NCBI GenBank assembly: GCA_031268795.1
Contig: JAIRWT010000009.1
Coordinates: 1 to 38,827 of the forward strand
Length of the DNA stretch: 38,827 nucleotides
Direction: 5' to 3'
DNA from: Puniceicoccales bacterium
Lineage (GTDB): Bacteria > Verrucomicrobiota > Verrucomicrobiia > Opitutales > JAIRLM01
Positions 10,510-19,719 of the stretch are shown piece by piece. A program made the translations under genes and the position numbers. The notes below the pieces were generated by a model. It was not told the DNA's origin. It worked only from the letters and a program-made list of their open reading frames with translations, and ran no database searches. Each line of letters begins with the position of its first letter. Positions within the stretch are counted from its first letter, which is position 1.

Positions 10510-11427
10510 TCATTTGTAGCCGTACACGGCAATGCCATGATGTTCCGCTTGCTGTAGAAAAATTTTTCTTTTGAATAGTATGGTGCGGCCGGATTCGACG
10601 GCAATGCCGCTGATGCCTCCTTCGCGCATAAAATCCAACGTCCGTAAGCCAACCGCCGGGACATCGAATCGGAAATCTTGATTTGGTTTAGAAGTTTTAA
10701 TGAACCACTTGGGTTCCGTTTTAAATTCTTTGCAGCGGAGTAGCATTTTATCAGTTCCGTCGAATCCTTCCACGGCCAAAATCGTACCTCGATGAACTAC
10801 CACGCCCTGGCCAATATCCAATGCGGCAACCGCCCGCGCCACTTCGATGCCGTGTTCAACGCCCGTGAGTGGCCGATGCTTCGGTGTCATAAATCCGATA
10901 GAGGCAAGATCCTCGTCCATAAATGTGCGGGCGTCTAAAATTTTTATTCCACACTTTTCAATGGATTCGGCGAGTGCGCCAAAAATTGTTTCTGCATTTC
11001 GTCGTCGTAGCCGGGAAAGCAAGCGAATGGCTGCCCAGTCGAATTTTAACCCATGGAATAATCTTTTGGGTGCGACCTGGCCGACCATTATCGCCCATCG
11101 GTGCCCGTTTCCACGCAATCGCTGAAGAATTTTTCCTACCTGTCCCGCATTATAGCGAATTCGATTATCTGCGGGAAAGCGCGCATAAAGCTCATCCGAA
11201 GCGTCCTCGGAAGCAACCAGGGAAACAGGAATTCCTGCGGCTTGCATGCGTGATGCACAAAGCAGCGGGTATTCGCCACGGCCGGCCAGAAGCGAAATGC
11301 CATCCAGTGTAGCAAAGTCATCCGGCAGAAATCGCGTTAGAATGGGTTTAACACTTGAACCCGTTTGAATTGGCACAGGTTTTTTTCGTCTAGCGAACAA
11401 CGAAATTAACGATCCTATGGGGCACAT
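10510..11427 (-). CDS. lpxI: UDP-2,3-diacylglucosamine pyrophosphatase LpxI
   Basis: Hydrolyses UDP-2,3-diacylglucosamine to lipid X and UMP in the lipid A pathway; it replaces LpxH in many non-enteric Gram-negatives. The family (formerly DUF1009) is recognised from ISLLAGRGEYPLL near the N-terminus, GQVGKILQRLRGNG with MVGQVAPKRL, and the C-terminal catalytic half with EGFDGTDKMLLRC, KPNQDFRFDVPAVG and GISGIAVESGRTILF. From the ATG at 11427 the protein is 305 aa, about 25-30 longer than typical, and overlaps the end of leuS by 38 bp; an upstream ATG (11478) overlaps by 89 bp. The homology begins near residue 40, so the true start may be further in. Co-transcription with leuS is likely. Confidence 0.9.
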   Translation of the reverse strand: MCPIGSLISLFARRKKPVPIQTGSSVKPILTRFLPDDFATLDGISLLAGRGEYPLLCASRMQAAGIPVSLVASEDASDELYARFPADNRIRYNAGQVGKILQRLRGNGHRWAIMVGQVAPKRLFHGLKFDWAAIRLLSRLRRRNAETIFGALAESIEKCGIKILDARTFMDEDLASIGFMTPKHRPLTGVEHGIEVARAVAALDIGQGVVVHRGTILAVEGFDGTDKMLLRCKEFKTEPKWFIKTSKPNQDFRFDVPAVGLRTLDFMREGGISGIAVESGRTILFKRKIFLQQAEHHGIAVYGYK

Positions 11428-13942
11428 AGATTTCCTTAATAATTTCCCGGCCCCGTAGATGCGAACTGGCCCCATCACACGTCCGCGCCTTCTCTAGGAC
11501 AGCAATTTCCGATGCATCCACGGGCACGGAAATTTCCCCCCTGCGCCTACCGTTGACCTGTACCACAACGATCGCCGTATCCCGAGTCAACCATTGATTG
11601 TCAAAGTCGGGAAACGGCGCCCATGAGATGCTTTTATTGTGGCCCAATTTCTCCCAGATTTCCTCGCAAATATGTGGTGCAAATGGCGCCAAGAGCTGAA
11701 TAAAATTTTCCGCGGTAGCCCGAGAAACGCACGACAGTTTTTGTAGATGATTCAGCAAAATCATCAATTGCGCAATGGCCGTATTGAATCGCAGGCCTTC
11801 AATGTCTTCGCGTATTTTTCGAATGGATTCATGCAATAATCGCATGGTTATGTCATCATCCCGTGCATCATCCACGGAAACCTCATCATAAAATTTCCAT
11901 ACGCGTTTTAAAAACCGGATAACGCCATCGATTCCATGTGTGTCCCAAGGCTTAACTGCTTCCAGCGGGCCGAGAAACATTTCATAGAGTCGCAAGGAAT
12001 CGGCGCCGGAGTCGCGAATTATTGTATCCGGATTGACAATATTTCCCCGGCTTTTGGACATTTTTTCTCCATCCTCGCCTAAAATGATTCCCTGATGAAA
12101 AAGTCGCGGATACGGTTCCTTGGTCGGGACAATGCCAATGTCGTAGAGGAATCGATGCCAAAAGCGTGCATAAAGTAAATGCAATACCGCGTGCTCTGCC
12201 CCGCCAATATAAAAATCCGGCGCACGCCAGTAGGCGGCAATTTTCGAATCCACGGGTGCTTCTTCGCAATGGGGGGACATGTAACGCAGATGGTACCAGC
12301 AGGATCCGGCCCATTGTGGCATGGTATTGGTTTCCCTTTTGGCAGATAACCATTCGTCCGAAGGCCGTCCTTCAACATTGGATTGTGTCTTGCCCGTCCT
12401 TGGGTGTATCTGAACGGAGACCCACGAATTCGATCGCGCCAAAGGACTTTCCCCGTCATCGGAGGGTAAATAATTTTCTACCCGGGGGAGCTCAAGGGGG
12501 AGATCATTGGCGGGTAGTGGAACTGCGTAAAATTTTTGGCCACTTTCCTCATAAAAAACCGGGTCGGCTGGCATAAATTGCAGGAATGGCGAATCCGACG
12601 TATGCACAATGGTGGCAAAGTCAGCCTCATTAACCCACACGATCGGAATGGGTTCACCCCAGTAGCGCTGACGGGAGAATAGCCAATCGCGCAATTTGTA
12701 ATTGGTTCGGCGTCGGCCCATGCCTATTCCATGCAAGTGATCGGTAATGGCTTCCCGTGCGGCATCGGAGGTCATTCCATCGTATTTATCGGAGCCGCAT
12801 AAAATACCCCGCGCACAGAAGGGAATGGATTCATCGGCATTGGCAGCCATCGGTTGAATTACTTGGCGAATTGGTAAATGAAAAAGCTGGGCGAACTCGA
12901 AATCTCGCATATCGTGGGCCGGAACACACATGATGGCTCCGCTGCCATAGGACAGTAGAACGTAGTCGGAAACCCAGATGGGTAACGGCTCCCGGGTTAG
13001 TGGGTGAATGGCATTAGCGCCGCTGAAGACGCCCGACTTGGTTTTGGCCAGATCCGTGCGATCCAGATCGCTCTTCCTGGCTGTTTTTTGTTGGTAATCG
13101 CGTACCGCGGTGCGCTGCTCCGGCGATGTAATAATTTCCAGTATGGGATGCTCCGGCGCAACAACGAGATAGGTTGTACCAAATAGCGTGTCCGGTCTTG
13201 TGGTGTAAACGGTTAAACGCTCTTCAAAGCCCTGGATTGGAAAATCCACCTCCGTCCCCGTAGATCGGCCGATCCATGAGATTTGTTGCCGCTTGGTGGA
13301 ATCGGGCCAGTCCAATCCATTCAGTTCTTCCAAAAGTTTTTCCGCATACCGAGTGATGCGCAATATCCATTGCCGCATGGGCCGTCGTTCGACGGGGTGA
13401 TTTCCCCGCTCGGAGAGGCCATCAACGACCTCTTCATTGGCTAAAACGGACTTCAGCGCCGGGCACCACCAGACTGGCCTTTTATCGACGAAGGCCAGAT
13501 TGTGCTTAAACATTTGGAGGAAGATCCACTGTGTCCAACGGTAATAATGCGGATTCGTGGTATCAACTTCCCTGGACCAGTCAATGGCAAAACCGATGCG
13601 CTGAATTTGCCGGCGAAATGCATCCACATTGTTCCGCGTGTTAATTTTTGGATCCGTGCCCGTTTGAATTGCATGTTGCTCGGCTGGAAGCCCAAACGCA
13701 TCCCACCCCATGGGATGTAACACATTATATCCACAGGCCCGACGATAACGGCTGAGAATGTCCGATGCCGTATAACCCTCCGGATGCCCGATGTGCAATC
13801 CGGCACCGGACGGATACGGAAACATGTCCAACGCATAATAGCGTGGTTTATCGCTAAAATCTTCCGCGCGAAAAGTGTTTCTTTCTTTCCAGTGTCGCTG
13901 CCACTTCTCTTCTATTAAATTAAAATCGTAAACTTTTCCCAT
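11390..13942 (-). CDS. leuS: Leucine--tRNA ligase
   Basis: Class I aminoacyl-tRNA synthetase that charges tRNA-Leu. From the ATG at 13942 (MGKVYDFNLIEEKWQRHW, the family's normal opening) it is 850 aa; the frame is open to 14044, but those 34 extra residues are atypical. HIGH occurs in SGAGLHIGHPEGYTASDI, the CP1 editing domain shows YTTRPDTLFGTTYL, and the second signature is KMSKSRGNIVNPD. The anticodon-binding helical domain and the C-terminal domain with VQVNGRRRGEI follow. No Shine-Dalgarno sequence is evident. The stop lies inside the start region of lpxI, so the two genes are translated from overlapping frames on one message. Confidence 0.97.
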   Translation of the reverse strand: MGKVYDFNLIEEKWQRHWKERNTFRAEDFSDKPRYYALDMFPYPSGAGLHIGHPEGYTASDILSRYRRACGYNVLHPMGWDAFGLPAEQHAIQTGTDPKINTRNNVDAFRRQIQRIGFAIDWSREVDTTNPHYYRWTQWIFLQMFKHNLAFVDKRPVWWCPALKSVLANEEVVDGLSERGNHPVERRPMRQWILRITRYAEKLLEELNGLDWPDSTKRQQISWIGRSTGTEVDFPIQGFEERLTVYTTRPDTLFGTTYLVVAPEHPILEIITSPEQRTAVRDYQQKTARKSDLDRTDLAKTKSGVFSGANAIHPLTREPLPIWVSDYVLLSYGSGAIMCVPAHDMRDFEFAQLFHLPIRQVIQPMAANADESIPFCARGILCGSDKYDGMTSDAAREAITDHLHGIGMGRRRTNYKLRDWLFSRQRYWGEPIPIVWVNEADFATIVHTSDSPFLQFMPADPVFYEESGQKFYAVPLPANDLPLELPRVENYLPSDDGESPLARSNSWVSVQIHPRTGKTQSNVEGRPSDEWLSAKRETNTMPQWAGSCWYHLRYMSPHCEEAPVDSKIAAYWRAPDFYIGGAEHAVLHLLYARFWHRFLYDIGIVPTKEPYPRLFHQGIILGEDGEKMSKSRGNIVNPDTIIRDSGADSLRLYEMFLGPLEAVKPWDTHGIDGVIRFLKRVWKFYDEVSVDDARDDDITMRLLHESIRKIREDIEGLRFNTAIAQLMILLNHLQKLSCVSRATAENFIQLLAPFAPHICEEIWEKLGHNKSISWAPFPDFDNQWLTRDTAIVVVQVNGRRRGEISVPVDASEIAVLEKARTCDGASSHLRGREIIKEIYVPHRIVNFVVR

Positions 13943-14087
13943 TATTAATTCGCCCGCATGGTCCGCGGAATTGGCATGCTTGCAAGTTAAAAACGTTACC
14001 AGCGCCGTTTTACGGCGGAATGCTACGTCAAATTTTATATGCAAAGTTTTTCTTAGGGGCTGAATTTTAAAAAAATTTCAAAAAAAC

Positions 14088-14115
14088 TTGTTTAACGACT
14101 TTTGCGCGCTTTAAT
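14088..14115 (+). promoter_or_regulatory. Candidate promoter of the porin-like gene
   Basis: TTGTTT (14088-14093), a 16-bp spacer and TTTAAT (14110-14115) lie 42 bp upstream of the ATG. The leader that follows contains a perfect stem-loop, GGATTT-ACT-AAATCC (14123-14137), directly before the AAGGAAAAG ribosome site, which could affect mRNA stability or access. Confidence 0.4.
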
Positions 14116-14157
14116 CTCACTAGGATTTACTAAATCCGGTGACGAAAAAGGAAAAGC

Positions 14158-14955
14158 ATGAAAAAGACACTCGCTTGTGCAGCGCTTGTTGGTGCGTTTG
14201 GTATGAATGAATTACCAGCGTTGGATTTATCCGCGGTCTCATTAAAAACTAAAGTAGGATATGAGTCGGAACACGTTGTCCGCGGGCGTAAAGAAGGCCA
14301 GGAGAATATACAACTTGGAGTTACTTTAGCGACAAATATTGGCGGTGGAGAACTGCGTTTTGGGGTGGATTCCATTCAAGAGCTCGGAGATCGCAATTCT
14401 GGTGGGACTTTCTGTTCGCGTAGTTCTTTGCAGCCAATGGTAGCATTCATATTTGGGGCCTTGGATACGGTTCAGGCGGAGGCTGGTTACATGGCTCACA
14501 TCTACCCAAACCTGAACAATGCTATCGCATCGGGCGAAGGCCAAGTGAAAGATAACACTCATGAGGTATATGGCGAGATCAGATTTGACGCACTCTGTAG
14601 CCCAAGTGCACGGCTATCGTACAATTCCACCAACGAAGAATTTGCATTCACCGCCAACGGTGAAATTTCCCTTCCGCTCGGAGCAGCTCTTAGGCTGCAA
14701 GGAAATGCGACCCTCGGATATCTTTACTGCAGACGCCCATACGGTGTAAAATTCACTGAACTCAATGATAAAGATTATATCTTTTTTAAGGCTGTAGGCA
14801 GTGTTGTAGCATGCTTCAATGAAAATGTTGATGTTGTATTTTCTGTCTCCTATGCAGGGAATGCCGCACCCCGTGATGGCTGGGTGAATTCAGTCTTTGG
14901 TGGGGGCCATAAGAATTGCGTGTGGCTTGGTGGCGCCATTCTGATAGGGTTTTAA
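14158..14955 (+). CDS. Outer-membrane beta-barrel protein, TorF/porin-like
   Basis: A 265-aa protein with a Sec signal peptide (MKKT, then a hydrophobic core, with likely cleavage after PALA near residue 22). The mature part opens with a strand reading VGYESEHVVRGRKEG, close to the G-x-E-Y-V-F-R-G start of the TorF-type putative porins. It continues as alternating short strands and ends in Ile-Gly-Phe, the C-terminal aromatic signal of outer-membrane barrels. The ATG has a purine-rich ribosome site (AAGGAAAAGC). It is monocistronic: the promoter lies just upstream and a strong terminator 79 bp downstream. Substrate and exact family are not determined; a small-solute channel is the plain inference. 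Confidence 0.8.
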   Translation: MKKTLACAALVGAFGMNELPALDLSAVSLKTKVGYESEHVVRGRKEGQENIQLGVTLATNIGGGELRFGVDSIQELGDRNSGGTFCSRSSLQPMVAFIFGALDTVQAEAGYMAHIYPNLNNAIASGEGQVKDNTHEVYGEIRFDALCSPSARLSYNSTNEEFAFTANGEISLPLGAALRLQGNATLGYLYCRRPYGVKFTELNDKDYIFFKAVGSVVACFNENVDVVFSVSYAGNAAPRDGWVNSVFGGGHKNCVWLGGAILIGF

Positions 14956-15033
14956 ATCCAATCGCATGTCGCCGGCAATCCGTATCCCGTCCACCCGTGG
15001 GCATGGAACGGATTTTACGGATGGATTTGAAAG

Positions 15034-15059
15034 CCCCACGATTCAGGTGGGGATTTTTT
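15034..15059 (+). terminator. Intrinsic terminator of the porin-like gene
   Basis: CCCCAC and GTGGGG form a perfect 6-bp GC-rich stem with a 7-base loop, followed by ATTTTTT. It ends the plus-strand porin transcript and may also serve the convergent prfB, whose stop is at 15064. Confidence 0.9.
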
Positions 15060-15063
15060 GTGC

Positions 15064-16224
15064 TTACTCGGTATCTCCAACGGATAATTGTCGCGTGCGA
15101 GGACAACCGGCGCGCAGCCAGCCATTTATAAATAAGTCCAAGTCGCCGTCCATGACCGTTTGGATGCTGCCTGTTTCGATGCCGGTGCGTAGATCTTTTA
15201 CCATTTGATAGGGTTGAAAAACGTAGCTGCGAATTTGATATCCCCATCCAATTTCGCCCTTTGCCCCATAAAATTTCTCCATTGCGGACCGTTTTTCATC
15301 CTGCACCTGTTCGTAAATTCGTGCCCTCAGGACGCGAATTGCTGCTAACCGGTTTTTTTGCTGAGATCGCTCATTTTGACACGTGACGACAATTCCGGTT
15401 GGAAGGTGAGTGATGCGTACGGCGGATTCGGTTTTATTCACATGCTGACCACCCTTGCCACTTGATCGGTAGGTGTCGATGCGCAGATCTTCGTCGCGAA
15501 TTTCGATTCCCGTATCGTCTTCGATTTCGGCGATTACATCCACGGAACAAAATGAGGTGTGCCGGCGCCGATTGGCATCGAATGGGCTAATCCTCACCAA
15601 CCGGTGCACGCCACGCTCCGCCTTGCAGTAGCCGTAAGCATTGGTTCCGATGAATCGGAAGGTTGCTCTGGAAATCCCAGCCGCATCCCCCGGTTGCATA
15701 TCTTGAATTTCGCATTGGAAATTACGTGATTCGGCCCAACGCGTATACATGCGAAGTATCATTTCCGCCCAATCGCAAGCTTCCGTTCCCCCGGCGCCCG
15801 AATGGATGGTTATGATGGCATTGCTGCTATCATGCGGGCCGCAAAGAAATGACTGCAACTCAATGTCTTCCATGCGGCTTTGAAGATTTTTACATAATTG
15901 CACAACGTAATGAAAATCCGTGGACGGTTCGGCAATTGGCATATCAGCCAGTAATTCAATGTACGTCAGAAGGTCTCTTAAATCACTCTCTAAGGCATCA
16001 AGTGGCGCAAGCGGATGGCGCAAATCATTTATTTCCTTAATGATGCGCTGAGCCTTTTCCTGGAAATTCCAAAATTCCGGAGCGGACATAATCGTCTCCA
16101 ACTCTCCGATGCGGTGCATTCGACGTTCCACATCCAAAAAAATACGCAGGCGAGTCAAACGCTGTTGCAGCGAGGAGCATTCACCGCTCAAATCTGCCCA
16201 TGTCTCAATCACGATGGAGCACAT
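15064..16224 (-). CDS. prfB: Peptide chain release factor 2
   Basis: Releases nascent peptide at UGA and UAA codons. The stop-codon recognition tripeptide SPF is in LVRISPFDANRRRHTSF, which separates RF2 from RF1 (PxT). The catalytic GGQ is in SSGKGGQHVNKTESAVR. From the ATG at 16224 the protein is 386 aa, slightly longer than usual; the frame is open to 16320, but the extra sequence lacks family similarity. The point where many bacteria place the programmed +1 frameshift reads CGC ATT TTT TTG GAT with no in-frame UGA, so this prfB is made without autoregulatory frameshifting. It is divergent from pssA and convergent with the porin gene. Confidence 0.97.
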   Translation of the reverse strand: MCSIVIETWADLSGECSSLQQRLTRLRIFLDVERRMHRIGELETIMSAPEFWNFQEKAQRIIKEINDLRHPLAPLDALESDLRDLLTYIELLADMPIAEPSTDFHYVVQLCKNLQSRMEDIELQSFLCGPHDSSNAIITIHSGAGGTEACDWAEMILRMYTRWAESRNFQCEIQDMQPGDAAGISRATFRFIGTNAYGYCKAERGVHRLVRISPFDANRRRHTSFCSVDVIAEIEDDTGIEIRDEDLRIDTYRSSGKGGQHVNKTESAVRITHLPTGIVVTCQNERSQQKNRLAAIRVLRARIYEQVQDEKRSAMEKFYGAKGEIGWGYQIRSYVFQPYQMVKDLRTGIETGSIQTVMDGDLDLFINGWLRAGCPRTRQLSVGDTE

Positions 16225-16374
16225 CTTTAATGGTGGCAACTTCCGATGCGCAATTCTGATTTTAATATATCGCGTATAAAAATTGCGAAACCTGTGAAAT
16301 TTTTGACCATGCGTAACCATCGGGTTCCATCATTCCGCTATTTACATCCTTTCGTAGTTTTCAAAGATTCACCA

Positions 16375-17277
16375 ATGAGTTCTTGTCCAATTTATAAGGA
16401 TTCCACGGAGGCCAGCCGTGTTTATCTTTTGCCTAATCTGTTTACCGCCGGAAATCTGTTCTGTGGATTCTTGGCCATTCTAAGATTTATTCAAGCCAAG
16501 TACGGCTCGTTGGTTGGACATAATCCCGTAGAATATTATACCCAGGGGGTGTGGCTCATCGTATTTGCCGCTGTTTTGGACCTTTTTGACGGTCGTGTGG
16601 CTCGATCCAGTGGGCGCACGTCACTTTTTGGCGCCGAATTCGACTCCCTCGCGGATCTTGTATCCTTCGGCGTTGCCCCGGCATTGCTTGTTTTTTTTCT
16701 CATTCTATCCCCATCCCCGGGAAATTATCCGCAGTATTTGGATTCGGTTTTTTTGAAATTTGGGTGGCTAATCGGTTTTGTTTATTTGCTTTGTTGTGCC
16801 GCCCGACTGGCCCGGTTTAACGTGATCACAAGCCCTTTGCTTCCGCGCGGGGAGAAATATGCTGATGCCAATGACTCCGTTGGTCTTCCCGTCCCCGCAG
16901 CCGCGGGGACCATCATTTCCATTGCCGTCATCCTCATAAATGCAGAGCTTTCTCCGCCATTTGCCGGATTGCTATTGCCACTCATGCTGCTTGTTTCCGG
17001 ATTAATGATAAGCACAATTCCGTTCCCGGTGTTTAAAAACATTGCCTGGAATACGCGCACAAGGTTCCGCACCTTCGTCGTAATTGCGATTGTAATAGCT
17101 ATGATTACTTTTCTCTCCGTCTATGCCCTTGCCATTGTCTTTTTTTCCTACCTCCTGGGCAGCTTATTTTTGCGCCGCCAACTCCTCTCCAGCTGGTCAT
17201 TTCAAAAAGTGGCAAAGGTGCATAAATTACTTTGCGAAAAGCGCAATCGTCGCGCTAATGATGATCTGGTGGTATAG
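16375..17277 (+). CDS. pssA: CDP-diacylglycerol--serine O-phosphatidyltransferase
   Basis: Integral inner-membrane enzyme that makes phosphatidylserine, the precursor of phosphatidylethanolamine. The CDP-alcohol phosphatidyltransferase signature DG-x2-AR-x8-G-x3-D-x3-D is complete in DGRVARSSGRTSLFG followed by AEFDSLAD. About eight hydrophobic segments surround it. From the ATG at 16375 (MSSCPIYKDSTEASRVYLL) it is 300 aa; ATGs at 16246 and 16309 would give N-terminal extensions with no obvious role. The N-terminal half is most like the PssA subfamily (LPNLFTAGNLFCGF). The stop overlaps the end of the convergent PilO-like gene by 23 bp. psd is not in view. Confidence 0.93.
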   Translation: MSSCPIYKDSTEASRVYLLPNLFTAGNLFCGFLAILRFIQAKYGSLVGHNPVEYYTQGVWLIVFAAVLDLFDGRVARSSGRTSLFGAEFDSLADLVSFGVAPALLVFFLILSPSPGNYPQYLDSVFLKFGWLIGFVYLLCCAARLARFNVITSPLLPRGEKYADANDSVGLPVPAAAGTIISIAVILINAELSPPFAGLLLPLMLLVSGLMISTIPFPVFKNIAWNTRTRFRTFVVIAIVIAMITFLSVYALAIVFFSYLLGSLFLRRQLLSSWSFQKVAKVHKLLCEKRNRRANDDLVV

Positions 17278-18064
17278 GTGCTACTGCGCAATCAACCCAA
17301 CTCAAATAAAGTGTGAATTTTGTTTTGGATTGTTTTCCATTATGGTCGGCCGACGTCGCAGATTCCGCTTCAACGCCCTGTAGTACGAATGGCATATTTC
17401 GCAGAAGGTTGATAAATTTACGAAATATATTCGTGGAACAGATAAACTGCACCCGAAATAAATGTGCCTTATTTTCCTCGAAGGGGAACAATGGTGTGAA
17501 TTTCCGTAAATCAAACAGATCGTTAGAGAAGCGCGCCAATTCCCGCGATTCGCCCGCGCGTTGAAGGGATATGAATTGTAAATCTCCATCGGAGGCGCGA
17601 AAGAGAGTCTCCAATAAAATGCGCACGCATTCCAATTGGTTTTGGATTTTTTCCGCATTCCAGGCCATACCAAGGTTCATAAAGTCCGAAAAACCAAAAT
17701 GCGCGCCTCCGGCGAAAACGACACCGTATGATGCAGCCTCCTGTTCCAATCGATGCATGACATCTATTAGGCGGAAATAGGCATCGGTTGCGGCGATTGC
17801 GGGACTGTCCTGGTGAAACCTTGCAAATGGATGCGTTTGCCACGCCTTTGCAAATTCCGCCACCTTCTGCTGTTTTTGTGCTATGGTCACGCTGCTGCCG
17901 CTTTCTCCAAGCCTTTGTCGCACGGAAACGGCCTCCTGATAGGAGGAAAGTAATTTTTGATGCTGTGTCCTTAGTCGGATATGGGCAACGGCCAAAAGTG
18001 CAAACACGACGGCAAAGGAGATCCACAGAATGGCCGTGCGACGATCTTGTAGTATGCGATTCAT
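17255..18064 (-). CDS. PilO-like (Amuc_1100-type) pilus-assembly membrane protein
   Basis: A 269-aa bitopic protein: short cytoplasmic N-terminus, one transmembrane helix (about residues 10-28), then a coiled-coil-forming periplasmic segment and a compact alpha/beta domain. This is the plan of PilO and of Amuc_1100, the PilO-like protein of Akkermansia. The ATG at 18064 overlaps the stop of the upstream PilM/PilN-like gene as ATGA, which fixes the start and implies translational coupling. PilO normally pairs with PilN in the inner-membrane platform of type IV pili or type II secretion. The sequence is too diverged for certainty; the call leans on topology and neighbour. pilP and pilQ do not follow. 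Confidence 0.65.
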   Translation of the reverse strand: MNRILQDRRTAILWISFAVVFALLAVAHIRLRTQHQKLLSSYQEAVSVRQRLGESGSSVTIAQKQQKVAEFAKAWQTHPFARFHQDSPAIAATDAYFRLIDVMHRLEQEAASYGVVFAGGAHFGFSDFMNLGMAWNAEKIQNQLECVRILLETLFRASDGDLQFISLQRAGESRELARFSNDLFDLRKFTPLFPFEENKAHLFRVQFICSTNIFRKFINLLRNMPFVLQGVEAESATSADHNGKQSKTKFTLYLSWVDCAVAPIPPDHH

Positions 18065-19590
18065 GGCTGAAAATATTTGGTGTTCAAAGCAATTGTGCAT
18101 CGGAAAAGTTGCATGTCCCGGCGTCTTTCGGCAAGTGTTAAATTTTCCACGGAGCCAACAGTCGGCAGTTCCTGCAGCTGTTCAAAGAATTGGCGAAACT
18201 TGGATGAAATTTCTTCGTCCTCACCGGCTAAGATGCAACCGCCGATGACAATTTCTCTGTGCCCGTTGACGACTGATGGCATTAGGCGCAACTCGTCCAG
18301 CCATCCATTTTCACCGTCGACCAAAATATCTTGCAACTCCTGAAATAAAGTTATCCAAGCCCGCTGGCAGGAATGCACTTTGCTGGCCCGCTCCAATCGA
18401 ATGCGATGCTGATCTATTTCTCCGTTGAGCCGCCCTATGGATATGGCCGTTGCCCTTGCTTCTTCCGTTTTTTGCCGTAAATTGATTAAATTTTTCCGTA
18501 AAACCTGATTTTGTACGGTGTGGTACAGGTTTCCAAATAGCAAAATTCCACATGCGAAAATGCAGGCGACGGCTTTCGCAATAAAACGATTTGATTGTCG
18601 TTCTTTTTGCATGACCATTTTGGGGACGATAGTAGACGGATTGTCCATGGTTTCATTGAAAATCATTTCGGCACCGTGCGAAAGATGCATTCTTGTAATT
18701 TCATCCGATACTATCCCGGGACCACAAGTCGAATATTCCCAACTTTCGTTTGAGTAAATGACATCGGGTTCATGCGTGCGATATTTTTTAAAGAACTTAA
18801 TCCAGGATGCGGGCCCGGGCCTGCTGCTGATGATTGTCATTTTTGTGCATGGACGTCCTTGCAGGTGATGGAAGTAATACAGCTCACACGTGTGGATTTC
18901 CGCGGACAATTCACAAAAAAACTCATCAGCCTTTTCCGCTAAGGCTTCATTTTCCGCGCAGTTATTTTTTACCCAATTGTCCCACTGGCCTTGGATGCCT
19001 TCGTCTCGCAAAATACGATTCCATCCGTAGGGGAGGGTACGCACATACGGTCGCTCTCCGCCGACAAGAACCATGGAGATGGTTGCTTCGTCGATGCAGA
19101 GTTGGAAGAACGTTCCCGTGTGCTCCGCTAAGGCTGCACAAAATTCAATGGCCAATGGGACCAATGCGCCTTTTGGATAAATTTTAGCACGGAGGAATGC
19201 GCCGAATATGGGATCAATTTGATACCACCGCTCCGCAAAAACGTACGACAAAAATCGCTCATTTGTGTCATATGAGTGAAGGGGAAGAAAATCCCAGGCA
19301 AATGCATCAGCCTTGATGGGCAGATCCATTTCAATGGCATCAGAAAGCATGATTCGGCGTAAATCCGGTGAAACCGGATGATGTATGATGCATTTATGGA
19401 ATGGGTGAATTTTGGGTAAAATAACATAGCAGGGATGCCCACGGAAGCCACGCGGAAGTTTAGCAAGTGCCGCGGCAAGGGATTCAGCATCCCCGGCTGC
19501 CATGGGTTGGGTAAATATTCGTTTAATTCTGCAGCTGTCGTTGGCCTTTACGGCGATGGCGGCTACAAGTTGCCTAGGACTAATGGACAT
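18061..19590 (-). CDS. PilM/PilN-like fusion protein, pilus or secretion platform
   Basis: A 509-aa protein from the ATG at 19590 (MSISPRQLVAAIAVKA); the frame is open to 19647. The first about 320 residues read as a PilM-type, actin-like cytoplasmic domain. They are followed by one transmembrane helix (about 336-357), a heptad-rich coiled coil and a small C-terminal domain, as in PilN. Fused PilM-PilN next to a PilO-like gene matches the Amuc_1101-Amuc_1100 order in Akkermansia. The expected work is to anchor the pilus or secretion alignment complex in the inner membrane. Classical PilM ATP-binding motifs are not obvious, so nucleotide binding is uncertain. A 10-bp perfect palindrome (ACACTAGTGT) lies 64 bp upstream. 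Confidence 0.65.
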   Translation of the reverse strand: MSISPRQLVAAIAVKANDSCRIKRIFTQPMAAGDAESLAAALAKLPRGFRGHPCYVILPKIHPFHKCIIHHPVSPDLRRIMLSDAIEMDLPIKADAFAWDFLPLHSYDTNERFLSYVFAERWYQIDPIFGAFLRAKIYPKGALVPLAIEFCAALAEHTGTFFQLCIDEATISMVLVGGERPYVRTLPYGWNRILRDEGIQGQWDNWVKNNCAENEALAEKADEFFCELSAEIHTCELYYFHHLQGRPCTKMTIISSRPGPASWIKFFKKYRTHEPDVIYSNESWEYSTCGPGIVSDEITRMHLSHGAEMIFNETMDNPSTIVPKMVMQKERQSNRFIAKAVACIFACGILLFGNLYHTVQNQVLRKNLINLRQKTEEARATAISIGRLNGEIDQHRIRLERASKVHSCQRAWITLFQELQDILVDGENGWLDELRLMPSVVNGHREIVIGGCILAGEDEEISSKFRQFFEQLQELPTVGSVENLTLAERRRDMQLFRCTIALNTKYFQP

Positions 19591-19719
19591 AATGGTTAGC
19601 CGGCGCCTCATCCAACGAATATTACCTACGCATCGGGGCAAACACATATGGCGACACTAGTGTTGACTGATTGTCTGTAAATGATGAAAACAAATGACAT
19701 CGCGACCAACAGTTAAATA

